A stretch of 64,000 bases of DNA from Acidobacteriaceae bacterium (GCA_003139095.1 PLHW01000010.1:81113-145112); one strand, 5' to 3'. Shown: positions 45,552-55,086, counted from the first letter of the stretch. Notes: generated by a model from the sequence alone, not told the origin. Program-made: numbers and translations.

Positions 45552-46568
45552 ATGAACGATGCGCGAATGGCGGTCATCGCAGCGACCGGCACCGCCCGAA
45601 AGCGGGTGATCCCCGCCGTGCGCGAGCGAAACCTCTGCACCATCGCAGCCATTCATGGACGTGATCCGGACAGACTGGCGGCACTCGCGAATCAGAATGG
45701 AATTCCGCGCTACTTCGTTGACGCCGAGAGAATGCTCGATGAGACCAAGCCTGACTTTGTTTTTATCGGGTCTCCTCCTGGCCTGCATCAGGAACACATC
45801 CGGCTATGTGCCGAGAGGGATATTCCGACACTATGTGAGAAACCTCTGTGCTTATCTACTTCGAAGGCGACAATTATCCAATCGCTCCTGGCGCCACGTC
45901 AGATCCCTCTTCGAGTTGCGCACCACCTTCGACATCAGCCTGGAGTAACTGCACTCCGCGAGATCATTGCCGGCACCAAATCCGGCAGACTTCTGCGTGT
46001 TGCCATGCAGTGGGGCTTTTGGCTTAACGAGAATTCTCAGAATGCAAGCTGGAAACTTGACCCTTCAACGGGAGGACCAAACGCCTTCTACGATGCCGGA
46101 GTTCACGCCGTCGATCTGATGCTGCACCTCTTGCCCTGCCCGACAACGGTAACCGCCATCGGCCAGCAGTCACGACTTCACACGACCGTCGACAATGTCG
46201 GAGCGCTCGTCCTTTGCGGTGCAACACTCGTCGAACTGAGCGCGTCCGAGTCCACCCGATGCCCCCTCAATAGCCTGACGCTTGATTTCGAAGCGGGCTC
46301 AATCCACATCCCCCACGCCCTATCCGAACAATCATTCACGAGAATGGAAATCATCTCGCCTGCGGAGACAGTTACCCGCACATTTGAGCCCGTCAACCTG
46401 TACGGAAAGGAAATCGAAGACTTCATCGCATTGATCAAGGGCCAAGCCAGTGTCGGAACTACTCTGCAGGAAGCATGCCACGCGTTGCAGATACTCGAAG
46501 CCATCACCGAGTCTTACTCAACCGGACGGACTATTGCTCTTCAGGATTCGATGCTTGTTCACGGGTAG
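45552..46568 (+). CDS. Gfo/Idh/MocA-family oxidoreductase
   Basis: A 338-residue NAD(P)-binding dehydrogenase of the sugar/inositol family. The nucleotide-binding region is AVIAATGTARKRVIP, followed by IHGRDPDRL and the conserved EKPLCLS lysine-proline motif (catalytic Lys). The C-terminal beta-sheet domain carries a GGPNAFYDAGVHAVDLML motif with the His pair typical of the family. The substrate cannot be told. The glycine-rich loop is unusual (ATGTARKR, not GxGxxG). It follows the ion-channel gene with only seven bases between. Confidence 0.88.
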   Translation: MNDARMAVIAATGTARKRVIPAVRERNLCTIAAIHGRDPDRLAALANQNGIPRYFVDAERMLDETKPDFVFIGSPPGLHQEHIRLCAERDIPTLCEKPLCLSTSKATIIQSLLAPRQIPLRVAHHLRHQPGVTALREIIAGTKSGRLLRVAMQWGFWLNENSQNASWKLDPSTGGPNAFYDAGVHAVDLMLHLLPCPTTVTAIGQQSRLHTTVDNVGALVLCGATLVELSASESTRCPLNSLTLDFEAGSIHIPHALSEQSFTRMEIISPAETVTRTFEPVNLYGKEIEDFIALIKGQASVGTTLQEACHALQILEAITESYSTGRTIALQDSMLVHG

Positions 46569-46722
46569 CTGACGGGGAATGTCCGGGCCATGCAGTAGAC
46601 GATCAGAGGAAAACGTTCTGAGCCTGGGCAAGCTTCCTTTCGCCGGCGACTAGGGAATCTCAGCCCCGCCGAAGACCCGCGAGCCTTCCTTGATGAGCCG
46701 ACCGCAAACGACCCGGATCCCT

Positions 46723-47721
46723 CTACCTTGGGTTCGACCCACCAGTCATCGTGGCTTGCTGCTCATCCGCTTTTTCCCAGCCGGAGTCGGGATTGTATTC
46801 CTTCCGGGCTTTGGCGAGAGCACCGGTCTTCTTGCCGAAGTCCTTCTGATACACGATTCCATCCTGATTGACGATGAATGTCATCACGCCCGACGATCTG
46901 TATTCCGCCGGATAAGCTAGGAAAGCGAACCCCTCGGTCATCTTGCCGTTTATTAAGTAGCTCTTCGCGCCGCCTGGGCCACTTTTTCCCTGACGCGTCA
47001 GCACGCGGTAGTAGTACCCCCGGTAAGGAGTGGGAGCGCCGTTTACTCTTCTCGCATAGCCCTCAGCCACGGCTGCGGCCACCATGGGGCCGATGGGACT
47101 CTGGGGCTCGCCAGCAGCAACTCTCCAATAAAGGCCGTTGTGCTGCCCCTCATCACTCAGGATTTTCTGGGCGTACCCGTTGTGCTGCGTAGCGCTGAAC
47201 TCCTTTTGCGCCGCCACGAGTTCCTGGCAAACGCGAATGGTCGATATTTCGTTCCGGCCAATTCGCCTGTACAGAATCTCTCTCTTGCCGGCCTCGGTGT
47301 CGAAATACCACGCCCCCCCCTCGCTCACCAGCGGTATTGGCATGGGCCAATTCTTCGCACCGATATACAGAATAATAGTTCCGTCCGGTTCTGCGGCCAG
47401 GCGGTGCATTTCCTGATATTTCTGCACGAAATTGGCGCGGCTATTGGCGTCCTCGGTTTCGTCTCCAGACCAGACAATTTGCTTTCCCTCGCGTCCCAAG
47501 ACTTCGAGCATCGCTTTTTCGTCGTTGTTCTGTACCGCTGTGACCAAGGCGCTGGTCGCCGCTTCCGGCGATAGAAATAACTTCTGGCCCGGTTGCGGTG
47601 CTATGGAACAGGCCGCAAGACACGTCGTCAAGAAAATAGCAGCCACGGCTAATTTTAAGTAACCCGTCCAATTCGATTCGCCAAAGTTCAAAGCCTTTCG
47701 CCCCATGTGGTTTCTCTCCAT
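46723..47721 (-). CDS. DUF2950 family lipoprotein
   Basis: A 332-residue exported lipoprotein. The signal ends in a lipobox, LAACS, so it should be anchored to a membrane after processing. The body follows DUF2950: FLSPEAATSALVTAVQNNDE, YWRVAAGEPQSPIGPMVAAA, YYYRVLTRQGKSGPGGAKSY and GVMTFIVNQDGIVYQKDFG. The ATG at 47721 is preceded by AGGTG; one at 47706 has GGAG and would also leave the signal intact. It is just downstream of the DUF3300 gene, a pairing that recurs among acidobacterial and proteobacterial genomes. Confidence 0.85.
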   Translation of the reverse strand: MERNHMGRKALNFGESNWTGYLKLAVAAIFLTTCLAACSIAPQPGQKLFLSPEAATSALVTAVQNNDEKAMLEVLGREGKQIVWSGDETEDANSRANFVQKYQEMHRLAAEPDGTIILYIGAKNWPMPIPLVSEGGAWYFDTEAGKREILYRRIGRNEISTIRVCQELVAAQKEFSATQHNGYAQKILSDEGQHNGLYWRVAAGEPQSPIGPMVAAAVAEGYARRVNGAPTPYRGYYYRVLTRQGKSGPGGAKSYLINGKMTEGFAFLAYPAEYRSSGVMTFIVNQDGIVYQKDFGKKTGALAKARKEYNPDSGWEKADEQQATMTGGSNPR

Positions 47722-47759
47722 TTACAAATCACCTACCAATGCCACTAGCCGAACCTCGA

Positions 47760-48974
47760 TCAGCGGCGCCCGCCACCGCCATGAAAGCCTCCCCCTCCAC
47801 CACCGTGAAAGCCTCCGCCGCCGAAGCTAGCACCCCCGCGTTGCGAAAAGCCTCTTTCCTGTCCACCATGATCGTAGCCACTGAAAGCGCCCGAGCGGAC
47901 CCCGCTCTGCCCATGAGGGTCGGCATATCCGCGAGCCGCTTGCGGGTCACCGTTGAACGGCCTGGCTGTTGCGCCAGGCCGGTTTTCAAAGTCGCCACGC
48001 CCGGCCATGTTGCCATTCGAGGGCCTGGCCCCTGAGCCGGCGCGGTCGCGCGCCCCGCCATGATCGTCGTGAACTTCGCCACGCCCGTCGCTAACTCTGC
48101 CCCGCTCGTCTCGATCCCGGTAGAAGTTATTCCGGTTGTAAAACGTGTTACTCCGGGAGTAATAGCGCTGGTGGTCGTGGATTACATGATCGTCATGCCA
48201 ATCGCACCCCCAATGCCCCCAACCCCATCCCCAACCGCCGAACCAACCGATTCCGAAGCCGACTCCTCCGAACCACAGATATGGACCGTCGTACCAGATT
48301 CCGGGATACGGGTACCATCCCGGCCAAGCTACGATCGGATCACCGTAAACCACCCACGGATCGTAAGCGGGAACGTAAACGACGTCGGGAGCCGCGGGCT
48401 CTACGATGATTGTCGAGCCCTGGGTCGTCACGGTTTGCTGCGCTGTGGTTTTGAGATTGCCGGATTCTTGCGCGCGCCCCCGCATTACTTGCACCGCATC
48501 CATCACATCCTGCTCCTGGTTGTAGTAGGCGTCGCCTAAAGACGAAGTCCAGGAGAGGTTCTTGTCCATATTTCCAAGGACGGATGGGAATGCAGTAAGC
48601 GCCTTAACGCTCGGGTCCCAGGGTTGCGGGTCTACGGCTTTACACAAAGCGTCGCCCTTCAAATCAAGATGCGCCTGCAACCATCGGTCAGCTTCGACGA
48701 CTTGCTCTGGAAATGTGGACGCCGCCAGAATTTGCGCCACCAATGAATCCGGATACAGCGCAATCGGCGCCACTAGCTGCTGCAGTTGTTCTGGAGTCTG
48801 TTGTACGCGTGGCGTCGGCGATTGTGCCGTCTGTGCCGGGGCTCCGGCGTCCTGAGAAGCGAGCAGGGTCTTGGGCCAAGTCGCTAATATCAAAGCCAAC
48901 GACAACAGAGAAACGAGAATCTGTCGGTCCATTCGAGGCCTTGCAAACCGTGCGCTCTGTCCGTAACTGTTCAT
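47760..48974 (-). CDS. DUF3300 family secreted protein
   Basis: A 404-residue exported protein of unknown function. The signal (ILVSLLSLALILATW) precedes a DUF3300 core (about 55-250): QLQQLVAPIALYPDSLVAQI, AFPSVLGNMDKNLSWTSSLG and VYVPAYDPWVVYGDPIVAWP. The C-terminal part is low-complexity, rich in Gly, His, Trp, Arg and Tyr (FGGWGWGWGHWGCDWHDDH and later runs of GGG and HGGG), which may be extracellular and sticky. The start follows AAGGGTC. It lies 38 bases upstream of the DUF2950 gene, on the same strand, and probably acts with it. Confidence 0.86.
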   Translation of the reverse strand: MNSYGQSARFARPRMDRQILVSLLSLALILATWPKTLLASQDAGAPAQTAQSPTPRVQQTPEQLQQLVAPIALYPDSLVAQILAASTFPEQVVEADRWLQAHLDLKGDALCKAVDPQPWDPSVKALTAFPSVLGNMDKNLSWTSSLGDAYYNQEQDVMDAVQVMRGRAQESGNLKTTAQQTVTTQGSTIIVEPAAPDVVYVPAYDPWVVYGDPIVAWPGWYPYPGIWYDGPYLWFGGVGFGIGWFGGWGWGWGHWGCDWHDDHVIHDHQRYYSRSNTFYNRNNFYRDRDERGRVSDGRGEVHDDHGGARDRAGSGARPSNGNMAGRGDFENRPGATARPFNGDPQAARGYADPHGQSGVRSGAFSGYDHGGQERGFSQRGGASFGGGGFHGGGGGGFHGGGGRR

Positions 48975-49049
48975 GTTGTGACCCTTCTCACTCTCACGGC
49001 CGGGGGCCTCCTACAGATCGAGATAAGCATCCTTGGTGCACCGCCTAGC

Positions 49050-49289
49050 CTAGGCGGTTTGAATTCCCGCCAGAAGCCACTCCTTCGGCACCGACTGAAA
49101 CACGAACTGCTGTTCAGGGGCCATGAAGTCGATTTGGCACCGCGGGCACGTGAACTCCCACGACCCCACATGACCGTTTCTTGCCGAGTACTTCGGTCGG
49201 AAGGCAATCCCGATCGCACCACAGCCGGGCATTGGGCAAATGGCTCCCGCCGCGACTTCCGCACTGAGTTCGTCCCAGTCATCACGCAT
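49050..49289 (-). CDS. Small zinc-ribbon protein
   Basis: A 79-residue product beginning at the ATG at 49289 after a strong AAGGAGGG site. It has two CxxC-like pairs: CPMPGCG and CPRCQ, so it probably binds zinc. A middle stretch, RNGHVGSWEFTCP, connects them. It overlaps the upstream partner by eight bases and so is co-translated. Function is unknown. Confidence 0.68.
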   Translation of the reverse strand: MRDDWDELSAEVAAGAICPMPGCGAIGIAFRPKYSARNGHVGSWEFTCPRCQIDFMAPEQQFVFQSVPKEWLLAGIQTA

Positions 49290-49620
49290 TGTGCCCTCCT
49301 TTTGAAAGCGTTCGTGCAGCCGCTCCGAGGTCGGGGATAAGACGGCCCATGCAACGGAGCAATAGGCCCCTCCCTCGATCTGTCGAGCTGGGAGCAATAT
49401 CGTCGGGGACACCAAAAACTGGCTCCGGAAGCGGAACCGCAATCACTGTTCCGTCTTCTCCCAGGCGTAGCGTCATCGCACAGGAGCACTTTTGACAAAG
49501 CCAGAAGTACTCCACACGAATGAATTTGGCTGCAGGATCACTCTCTAGGCGAAAGAGACGGCCTTCTTGGAGATATTGAAACGAAGTCGAACACGACGGA
49601 TTGCTGCACTTGGCGACCAT
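49282..49620 (-). CDS. Zinc-ribbon protein, 112 residues
   Basis: A cytoplasmic-looking small protein with two cysteine pairs in KCSNPSCSTSFQYL and WLCQKCSCAMTL, about 30 residues apart, as in zinc ribbons that cap nucleic-acid or protein-binding modules. The C-terminal half is low in structure. The start at 49620 follows GGGGAGG. A sigma-54-like box lies 60 bases upstream, and the second ribbon gene overlaps its end by eight bases. I know of similar unnamed pairs in acidobacteria, but their function is unknown. Confidence 0.68.
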   Translation of the reverse strand: MVAKCSNPSCSTSFQYLQEGRLFRLESDPAAKFIRVEYFWLCQKCSCAMTLRLGEDGTVIAVPLPEPVFGVPDDIAPSSTDRGRGLLLRCMGRLIPDLGAAARTLSKGGHNA

Positions 49621-50089
49621 AACCTCCCCGCTGCCTCCCTGTCGCTACCGCTTGGTTGCTATGTCTAAGCAAGGAGTAAGCAGGTGAGTTGCCACCAAGA
49701 ACTGCGCTCATGTGAGAGTGATGACCGGGCAACTTCGCCAATTGTTTGGCACAAGTCAACATTTTTGACACTTGGCCGCCAACCATACACTTGACATCGC
49801 GCACGAGTTTCAGCTCCATCCACATCGGATTTGCGAGCCGGATCGTGGGAGCGCGACATCACGGTGGCGGAGGAATTGGCATCGGCACATTGCCGGTAGC
49901 TCCTGAGAGTTAAGAATCGAATTCAAACTTAACCCCGAAACTGCGTTCCCACTGACTTAAACGGGGCTCCATAATTTGGGAAGGAGATGCTGTCTTGCAT
50001 CAAATTCGCGAAAAGATTCAGCAATGGGCTTATGAATCGTATCTGGAAGTTCCGTTAATTCCCTCTTTCCAGCTTGCGAGCAGGCGAGA
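49621..50089. other. Gene-free region upstream of zinc-ribbon pair
   Basis: About 470 bases with no gene I trust; short minus-strand frames lack ribosome sites. It contains the candidate -24/-12 site (49679-49694) and further AT-rich sequence, including TTGACACTTGGCC and CACTTGACATCG near 49770-49800, which look like degenerate copies of the recurring motif. Confidence 0.45.
49679..49694 (-). promoter_or_regulatory. Possible sigma-54-type promoter for zinc-ribbon genes
   Basis: Read on the minus strand, TGGCAACTCACCTGCT keeps TGGCA and TGCT at the -24/-12 spacing with one mismatch in each box. The -12 element is about 60 bases upstream of the ATG at 49620. Confidence 0.38.
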
Positions 50090-51145
50090 TTAGTGCTTAC
50101 CCTTGCTTGTGACTTTGCCCAGGATAAACTCTTGGGCCAGACTTCCGGCAACATGCAGAGCCATGCCGACCCCAAAGCTTCCGAATACATGCCCAGCATT
50201 GCGATTTGATTGTGGGTAGTAAGCCATGGAAATGGAAGATGAGATCAAACTGCCTCCCCACTGAGAATAATTCGGCTGCCATGCTCCATTGTCTCCCTTA
50301 CAGATAAATGGAGCCAAGATGGCGTGGAGGGCCCGGGACTTCTTTGTGCCGCTGCCCTGATAAAAATAGCGAGGGTCCTGATGCAGGAGAGATGGCAGAA
50401 TAGCGTTGCCGAACAAGCCTTCGGTGGTGCCGCCGGCGAGGTCAGCACCCAACCGCTTGCCATATCCTTTCGCACCTTGCCGGTAATCAGGCGTGTCAGC
50501 GGCCTGCTGGACACCAGCCCACCCAGCCGCGCGGGCAAAGAGTGCCGGACTGGTGAGACTTTTGTACGCGAGCTCGAACTTCATCTTCGTGGTAAGAGGC
50601 TCGGGGTGCGGTTCGTAGGTCACATACATATTGGGTATGAAGCGGAATATTCGCTGCTGTTCTTCGGCTCTTAACTCTCGGGCGGCAACTTCGTTCTCGG
50701 AATAACTCACAGTAACAGCCCGCTGTACAGCCAAAATGCGCAGTTTGACGTCGGTTATAGTTTTCTCTTGCCCGGGTTCGACTGTAACGGACGAGCTCCA
50801 CTCTGCAAATCCTTCAGCAGTGACGATGACCTGATAGGCAATTCCCGCCGTGACATGCTGGAATGCAAAGGATCCACCGTCATTTGTTACTACTGCGAGA
50901 CGATCGTCAGGCGGCCCTTGAAGGACTACGGTGGCATCGGGAACGGGATCGTCGCTGGTATCAACCACCGTGCCTAGGATGCTTCCTGTTTTTGCATTTA
51001 CCGCTTCAGTAGACTGCGCGGACGCAGGTACAACAAGGAGCAATCCACCCGCCAAGAAGATCAGCGGCAACACGTGTGTGACTTTCAGGAAGGCTCCCAG
51101 TCGCCGGTCAGGCATCCTAGGTCTGTTGTTGTGCATCGACGACAT
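50090..51145 (-). CDS. Carboxypeptidase-regulatory-domain secreted protein
   Basis: A 351-residue exported protein. After a signal (VLPLIFLAGGLLLVVPASAQ) comes one CarboxypepD-regulatory fold (SILGTVVDTSDDPVPDATV, FAFQHVTAGIAYQV, about 52-130), then a 200-residue region with alanine- and glycine-rich segments (TTEGLFGNAILPSLLHQDP). It resembles acidobacterial proteins of unknown role that have the Oar-type N terminus but no barrel. The ATG at 51145 is two bases past the TonB-type stop codon, so the two are in one operon. It may work in the same envelope process. Confidence 0.75.
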   Translation of the reverse strand: MSSMHNNRPRMPDRRLGAFLKVTHVLPLIFLAGGLLLVVPASAQSTEAVNAKTGSILGTVVDTSDDPVPDATVVLQGPPDDRLAVVTNDGGSFAFQHVTAGIAYQVIVTAEGFAEWSSSVTVEPGQEKTITDVKLRILAVQRAVTVSYSENEVAARELRAEEQQRIFRFIPNMYVTYEPHPEPLTTKMKFELAYKSLTSPALFARAAGWAGVQQAADTPDYRQGAKGYGKRLGADLAGGTTEGLFGNAILPSLLHQDPRYFYQGSGTKKSRALHAILAPFICKGDNGAWQPNYSQWGGSLISSSISMAYYPQSNRNAGHVFGSFGVGMALHVAGSLAQEFILGKVTSKGKH

Positions 51146-51147
51146 TT

Positions 51148-52035
51148 CTAGCCTCTGGACAGGGTGAAATTAATTGTGATCCGGGAGTCAACTTCGACCG
51201 GTTCTCCATTCAACAGGTACGGCCGGTAGCGCCATTGCCTCACCGCATCTATAGCGGCTTGCGCCAGCAGCGGCAAACCGCTTTCGACTCGCACATCCTG
51301 CACGCTGCCATCCTTGCCGATCACGGCCATCAGCACTACTGTTCCTTCAATTCGCGCCCGACCAGCCTCCGGCGGATACTGCGGCGCAACGTCGTGGACG
51401 AGGTTCGCTTCCGCTACCCGTGCGGCGATACGCATTCTCTTAACCGGCGTCGGCACAGGCGATTTCGCAAGGACTGGAACGTTTGGCGCGCTATTCAGCA
51501 TTTCGCTAAACACTCCGCCCGGAACGCCGCCGACCACTCCACCGGGAACTCCCCCAAGTATTCCGCCGGTTGTACCGGCGAGAGGTAGTGGCGGTTCTTG
51601 CGTCCTACGAATTGGCGTGGGAATGCCGATGCTTGTTGAGGTATACGTGGGCGTGGGCGCTTGAAGCCTCGTGGGATTGGAAGCTTCGGCCGGCGGTACA
51701 TATAACATTGTTAGCACTTCTCTTTTGGGCAGCGTAACCGCATGAAACAGCGGAATGACAACTAACGCTAGTAGGAAGAGTAACTGGAAGGCCAGCGATC
51801 CAACTGCCGCCCAGGGATTTCGCGGCCGTAACTTCCAGCCTGAGTCAATTAGACTGTCGTGAAATATACAACCGTCTTCCTTTATTCTTCGCAGAGGCGA
51901 AGAGACGGGAAGCTGTTCTTTCCCTTCCGCCTGAAATACTGCAATTCGCGAATCAATTCGCAACCGTAGCCTAGGAAAGGCCGACTCTGCATTGCAATGA
52001 ACTAAACCCGAGTGATGGTCAATATTAGTAGCCAC
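51148..52035 (-). CDS. tonB: TonB-family energy transducer
   Basis: A 295-residue inner-membrane protein that would couple proton-motive energy to outer-membrane receptors. The C-terminal TonB domain (about 205-295) has DVAPQYPPEAGRARIEGTVV, GKDGSVQDVRVESG and WRYRPYLLNGEPV. Upstream lie a proline-rich stretch (APTPTYTSTSIGIPTPIRR), a glycine-rich run (GGVPGGVVGGVPGGV), and one helix (AFQLLFLLALVVIPLF). I favour the GTG at 52035 behind AAGGGGA; a TTG at 52056 would add seven residues. It shares an operon with the next gene and could serve the receptor at 30 kb. No ExbB or ExbD is in the window. Confidence 0.85.
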   Translation of the reverse strand: MATNIDHHSGLVHCNAESAFPRLRLRIDSRIAVFQAEGKEQLPVSSPLRRIKEDGCIFHDSLIDSGWKLRPRNPWAAVGSLAFQLLFLLALVVIPLFHAVTLPKREVLTMLYVPPAEASNPTRLQAPTPTYTSTSIGIPTPIRRTQEPPLPLAGTTGGILGGVPGGVVGGVPGGVFSEMLNSAPNVPVLAKSPVPTPVKRMRIAARVAEANLVHDVAPQYPPEAGRARIEGTVVLMAVIGKDGSVQDVRVESGLPLLAQAAIDAVRQWRYRPYLLNGEPVEVDSRITINFTLSRG

Positions 52036-52285
52036 AGCACATTGATCCCCTTTCAATCAGCATCGCTCTCCCTATCCGTGAACTGCTATGCGGACTAGGC
52101 CAGAGCGTCACGTGTCTGCAAAAGCATTTCGTCGGCCAAACTCGCTTTCCGTCAACTCTTTGCAGGGAATGGACGTGGACGATTGAAATCGCGCTTCGGC
52201 GTCCACATTTCGGCGCATGAGAACGGAACGACCAGATATAGAAGCGCCCTTAATATCATTAGTTTGTAACCTGATACGCATGACT

Positions 52286-54016
52286 TCACCTGCGCTGACG
52301 CTCGGCCGGCCTCATGATTGCCACTTTCGTCACCGGTACCATGTTTCCGGCAAGCAATGGTTTGTTCCCGATCCTGGCCCTTGCCAGAATGTTAGTATTC
52401 GCGAAATCGTGATTGCCGCCGGGTGCAAGAGGTCGAAAATAGTAGATCGTGGTCGCGAGAACGGGCCCGACCCTGACGCCCTCATGGGGCAACTCGGAAG
52501 AGCGGAGCCAGTCGAGGAGTCGGGCAGTTTCAAAGTACCGTCGAGAATCCTCCGCCAGTACAAGATCTCCGTACTGTGGCGCGTAATCAGGATCATAGAG
52601 GGGAATAACTTGAATATCTTTGCGGCCGTCGCGCTCGAGGTAGTAGCTCATGCTCTTCGGCTTGCTCGTCGCCAGACGCGCGCCCGGCGGAGCACTTCGA
52701 GACACCGCTTCCGCCGTTTCGCGGGCATCGAGTTCCGAAATCTCATCGGGAGAAAAATACTGGGCGATTCGACCGGTGCCGCCCCCGAGTGCATTGAGAT
52801 ACAACGAATAATAGGGACCCCAGGCGTTCAGCTCTAAGCACGTACAACCAAATACGACGACCGTCGCAAGGCCGAGCACCCTTGGCGCCCCACTGCGCCG
52901 TGAGAACCATTCGTGGAGTTGTTGGACGGCGTAGCCCCCAGCCAGGAAAAGGAACGGCAAGGCGCCCAGGAAATACCGGATCCATTTTCCCGGAAAAGCT
53001 GAAAGGCCAAGGAATTGAATGAGACCAAATGAAAGGAAAAATGTGGAAATCAACGAATCTCGGCGTCTTAACAGAAGCAGGCTGCCTGCAAGGATTGCCG
53101 CCAGTACGGGAGGCGGAGTCTTGACCGCCAGCAACCAGGCGTAGAAGTACCACGGCACCGTCGTGTGTGTGAGCGACGGCTCGTTAAGATAGAGTGTCCC
53201 TGCGAGGTTATAACCACTGTGCTGGGCTCCTCCCGCTCGTATCCAATGCAACATGCTTTGTACGTCAGCCGGCACAACCACGACGGGGTTGCACACCAGG
53301 AACGTAATCGCAATCAGCACGAAGAACCGCGGAAACCGGGAGCCAATGCCTCCTCTGGGGTCGAGGCCGCGCCGGCCTGCCAGGAACCAGGCAAGTGCGT
53401 TGAGCCCAAACAGTTGCGGAGCATACTTGGACGCGAACGACAATCCAAAGCCGATGGCACTAAGATCTAGCCACCTTTGAAACTGGGTTTCCTTTGTTGC
53501 TTGTTTGGCTCGCAGGTAGAAGTAACACCCCAACAATGAGAAAAAAACAAGTGGAGTCTCTTCTTTCAGAAGTCGATTGAGGGCAATGGGCAGCGGACTA
53601 AATGCCCAAAACGATGCTGCCGCCAAGGCCCCGATACTGCCGAGAAGCGAGCGCGCCAACAGGTAGAGCACGAAAGTTGTTGCCGCACCGAGGATCACGT
53701 TCGGCAGCCGGAGCCAAGCCTCTGGAGATCCTGTCGGCCATCCATGCCTGAGCGCGAGACCGTTCCACTGCTCTCCCACGCTCAAACCTCCCCAGGCCAG
53801 CAGCTTCATCAGCATGGGGTGTTCGCCATTCACCGCGACAAAATGACCTTGTCGGTATTCCTGAATGGCCTGCCACTTGGCCGCCTCATCTTCAGAAAGG
53901 CTGTAGAAGCCGACTTGATGCACGCGGAGTGCGAACGAAACGAGAGTGAGTAGAAGGACGAGCCACAACTCCGCTTGTCGTGAGAATCGGCGGTTGCTGG
54001 TTTCGCCCTTGGCCAT
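52286..54016 (-). CDS. GT39-type membrane glycosyltransferase (ArnT/PMT-like)
   Basis: A 576-residue polytopic inner-membrane enzyme that transfers sugar from a lipid-linked donor to a periplasmic acceptor. The first external loop carries the acidic motif YSLSEDEAAKW, as in ArnT/PMT proteins, and a second conserved element, NGEHPMLMKLL. About 10 hydrophobic helices follow (FVLYLLARSLLGSIGALAAA and so on), and a soluble C-terminal domain ends the protein. The ATG at 54016 follows AAGGAG, five bases behind the GT2 gene end. Whether the acceptor is lipid A, a protein or another glycan is not clear. Confidence 0.86.
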   Translation of the reverse strand: MAKGETSNRRFSRQAELWLVLLLTLVSFALRVHQVGFYSLSEDEAAKWQAIQEYRQGHFVAVNGEHPMLMKLLAWGGLSVGEQWNGLALRHGWPTGSPEAWLRLPNVILGAATTFVLYLLARSLLGSIGALAAASFWAFSPLPIALNRLLKEETPLVFFSLLGCYFYLRAKQATKETQFQRWLDLSAIGFGLSFASKYAPQLFGLNALAWFLAGRRGLDPRGGIGSRFPRFFVLIAITFLVCNPVVVVPADVQSMLHWIRAGGAQHSGYNLAGTLYLNEPSLTHTTVPWYFYAWLLAVKTPPPVLAAILAGSLLLLRRRDSLISTFFLSFGLIQFLGLSAFPGKWIRYFLGALPFLFLAGGYAVQQLHEWFSRRSGAPRVLGLATVVVFGCTCLELNAWGPYYSLYLNALGGGTGRIAQYFSPDEISELDARETAEAVSRSAPPGARLATSKPKSMSYYLERDGRKDIQVIPLYDPDYAPQYGDLVLAEDSRRYFETARLLDWLRSSELPHEGVRVGPVLATTIYYFRPLAPGGNHDFANTNILARARIGNKPLLAGNMVPVTKVAIMRPAERQRR

Positions 54017-54021
54017 TGCGC

Positions 54022-54993
54022 CTAGTCTCCTTCCACTGCTGTAGGAGGCTGGAGCAACTCGGCCACCGTATAAGATGTGCGCGTTGCCGGCGTGTGGTAT
54101 TGCCAGACCTGCAGATCACCCAGCAGGCCAAAGGCGAGCAGTTGCAATCCAGCCAATATCATCACGGCACCGAAGACCACTGCTGCGCCGTGCTCTCCAA
54201 TGACACTGATGTGGTATGCGATCTTCTCGATCAGCAGCCAAAAAGCCACGCCTAACCCGATCATGATGTTCACGCAGCCGAATCTTCCAAAAAAATGCAA
54301 TGGACGCGCTTTGTATTGCAGAAGGAACCGAATGGTCATCAAATCGAACAGCACACGAAATGTGCGCGAGATACCATAGTGGGACTTGCCGCGCTGGCGA
54401 TTAACATTGTGGATGGGAACCTCGCAGATCGAGGCTCCATAGGCAGAAGCGAGCGCCGGTATAAAGCGGTGCATCTCTCCGTAGAGCGGTAAACGCTCAA
54501 GAACTTCGCGGCGATAGGCTTTGAAAGTCGTTCCAAAATCGTGGATGTCAACTGCGCTCAGCTTTGCCATCAGCCAGTTCGCGCAACGCGAGGGAAATCG
54601 GCGCAGCCAGAAGTTGTCAATCCGCTGCTTACGCCATCCACTCACGATGTCGTAACCTTTACTGAGCATGTTCAAGAAGATGGGAATGTCCGCCGGATCA
54701 TGCTGCAGGTCCCCGTCCATCGCGATCACGTACTTGCCGGTCGTTTGCGCAAAGCCGGCAGCCAAAGCCGACGTTTGCCCAAAGTTGCGCCCCAGCCGCA
54801 CAACCGTGACCTGGTGATCGATGGTGGCGATATCGGAGAGGAAACGGTAAGTGAGGTCGGTACTGCCGTCGTCCACGAATATCAGTTCGTAAGTTTCACC
54901 CGTAGCCTCCATGACCGAATGCAGGCGGTCGTACATCTCCATGACATTTTCTTCTTCATTGTGAAACGGCACGACGATTGAGATCTTTGGCAT
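54022..54993 (-). CDS. GT2 family glycosyltransferase (DPM1/ArnC-like)
   Basis: A 323-residue membrane-associated transferase that puts sugar on a polyprenyl phosphate. The catalytic domain has ISIVVPFHNEEENV, DDGSTD, the metal site MDGDLQHDP, and FGTTFKAYRREV; two C-terminal helices (IMIGLGVAFWLLIEKIAY and VVFGAVMILAGLQLLAF) anchor it. The ATG at 54993 lies behind AGGA; the frame starts at 55086 but the extra residues are not family-like. Followed five bases later by the GT39 gene, it would make the donor that enzyme uses. Confidence 0.9.
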   Translation of the reverse strand: MPKISIVVPFHNEEENVMEMYDRLHSVMEATGETYELIFVDDGSTDLTYRFLSDIATIDHQVTVVRLGRNFGQTSALAAGFAQTTGKYVIAMDGDLQHDPADIPIFLNMLSKGYDIVSGWRKQRIDNFWLRRFPSRCANWLMAKLSAVDIHDFGTTFKAYRREVLERLPLYGEMHRFIPALASAYGASICEVPIHNVNRQRGKSHYGISRTFRVLFDLMTIRFLLQYKARPLHFFGRFGCVNIMIGLGVAFWLLIEKIAYHISVIGEHGAAVVFGAVMILAGLQLLAFGLLGDLQVWQYHTPATRTSYTVAELLQPPTAVEGD

Positions 54994-55086
54994 CCGCAGT
55001 TTTCCTGAGAGCAGCTTCTTCGCACCGCTCGCCTGCTTTCGGACAATGAATAGTGCAGTACGCTCTCCAGACTGCATCGAAGCCAT

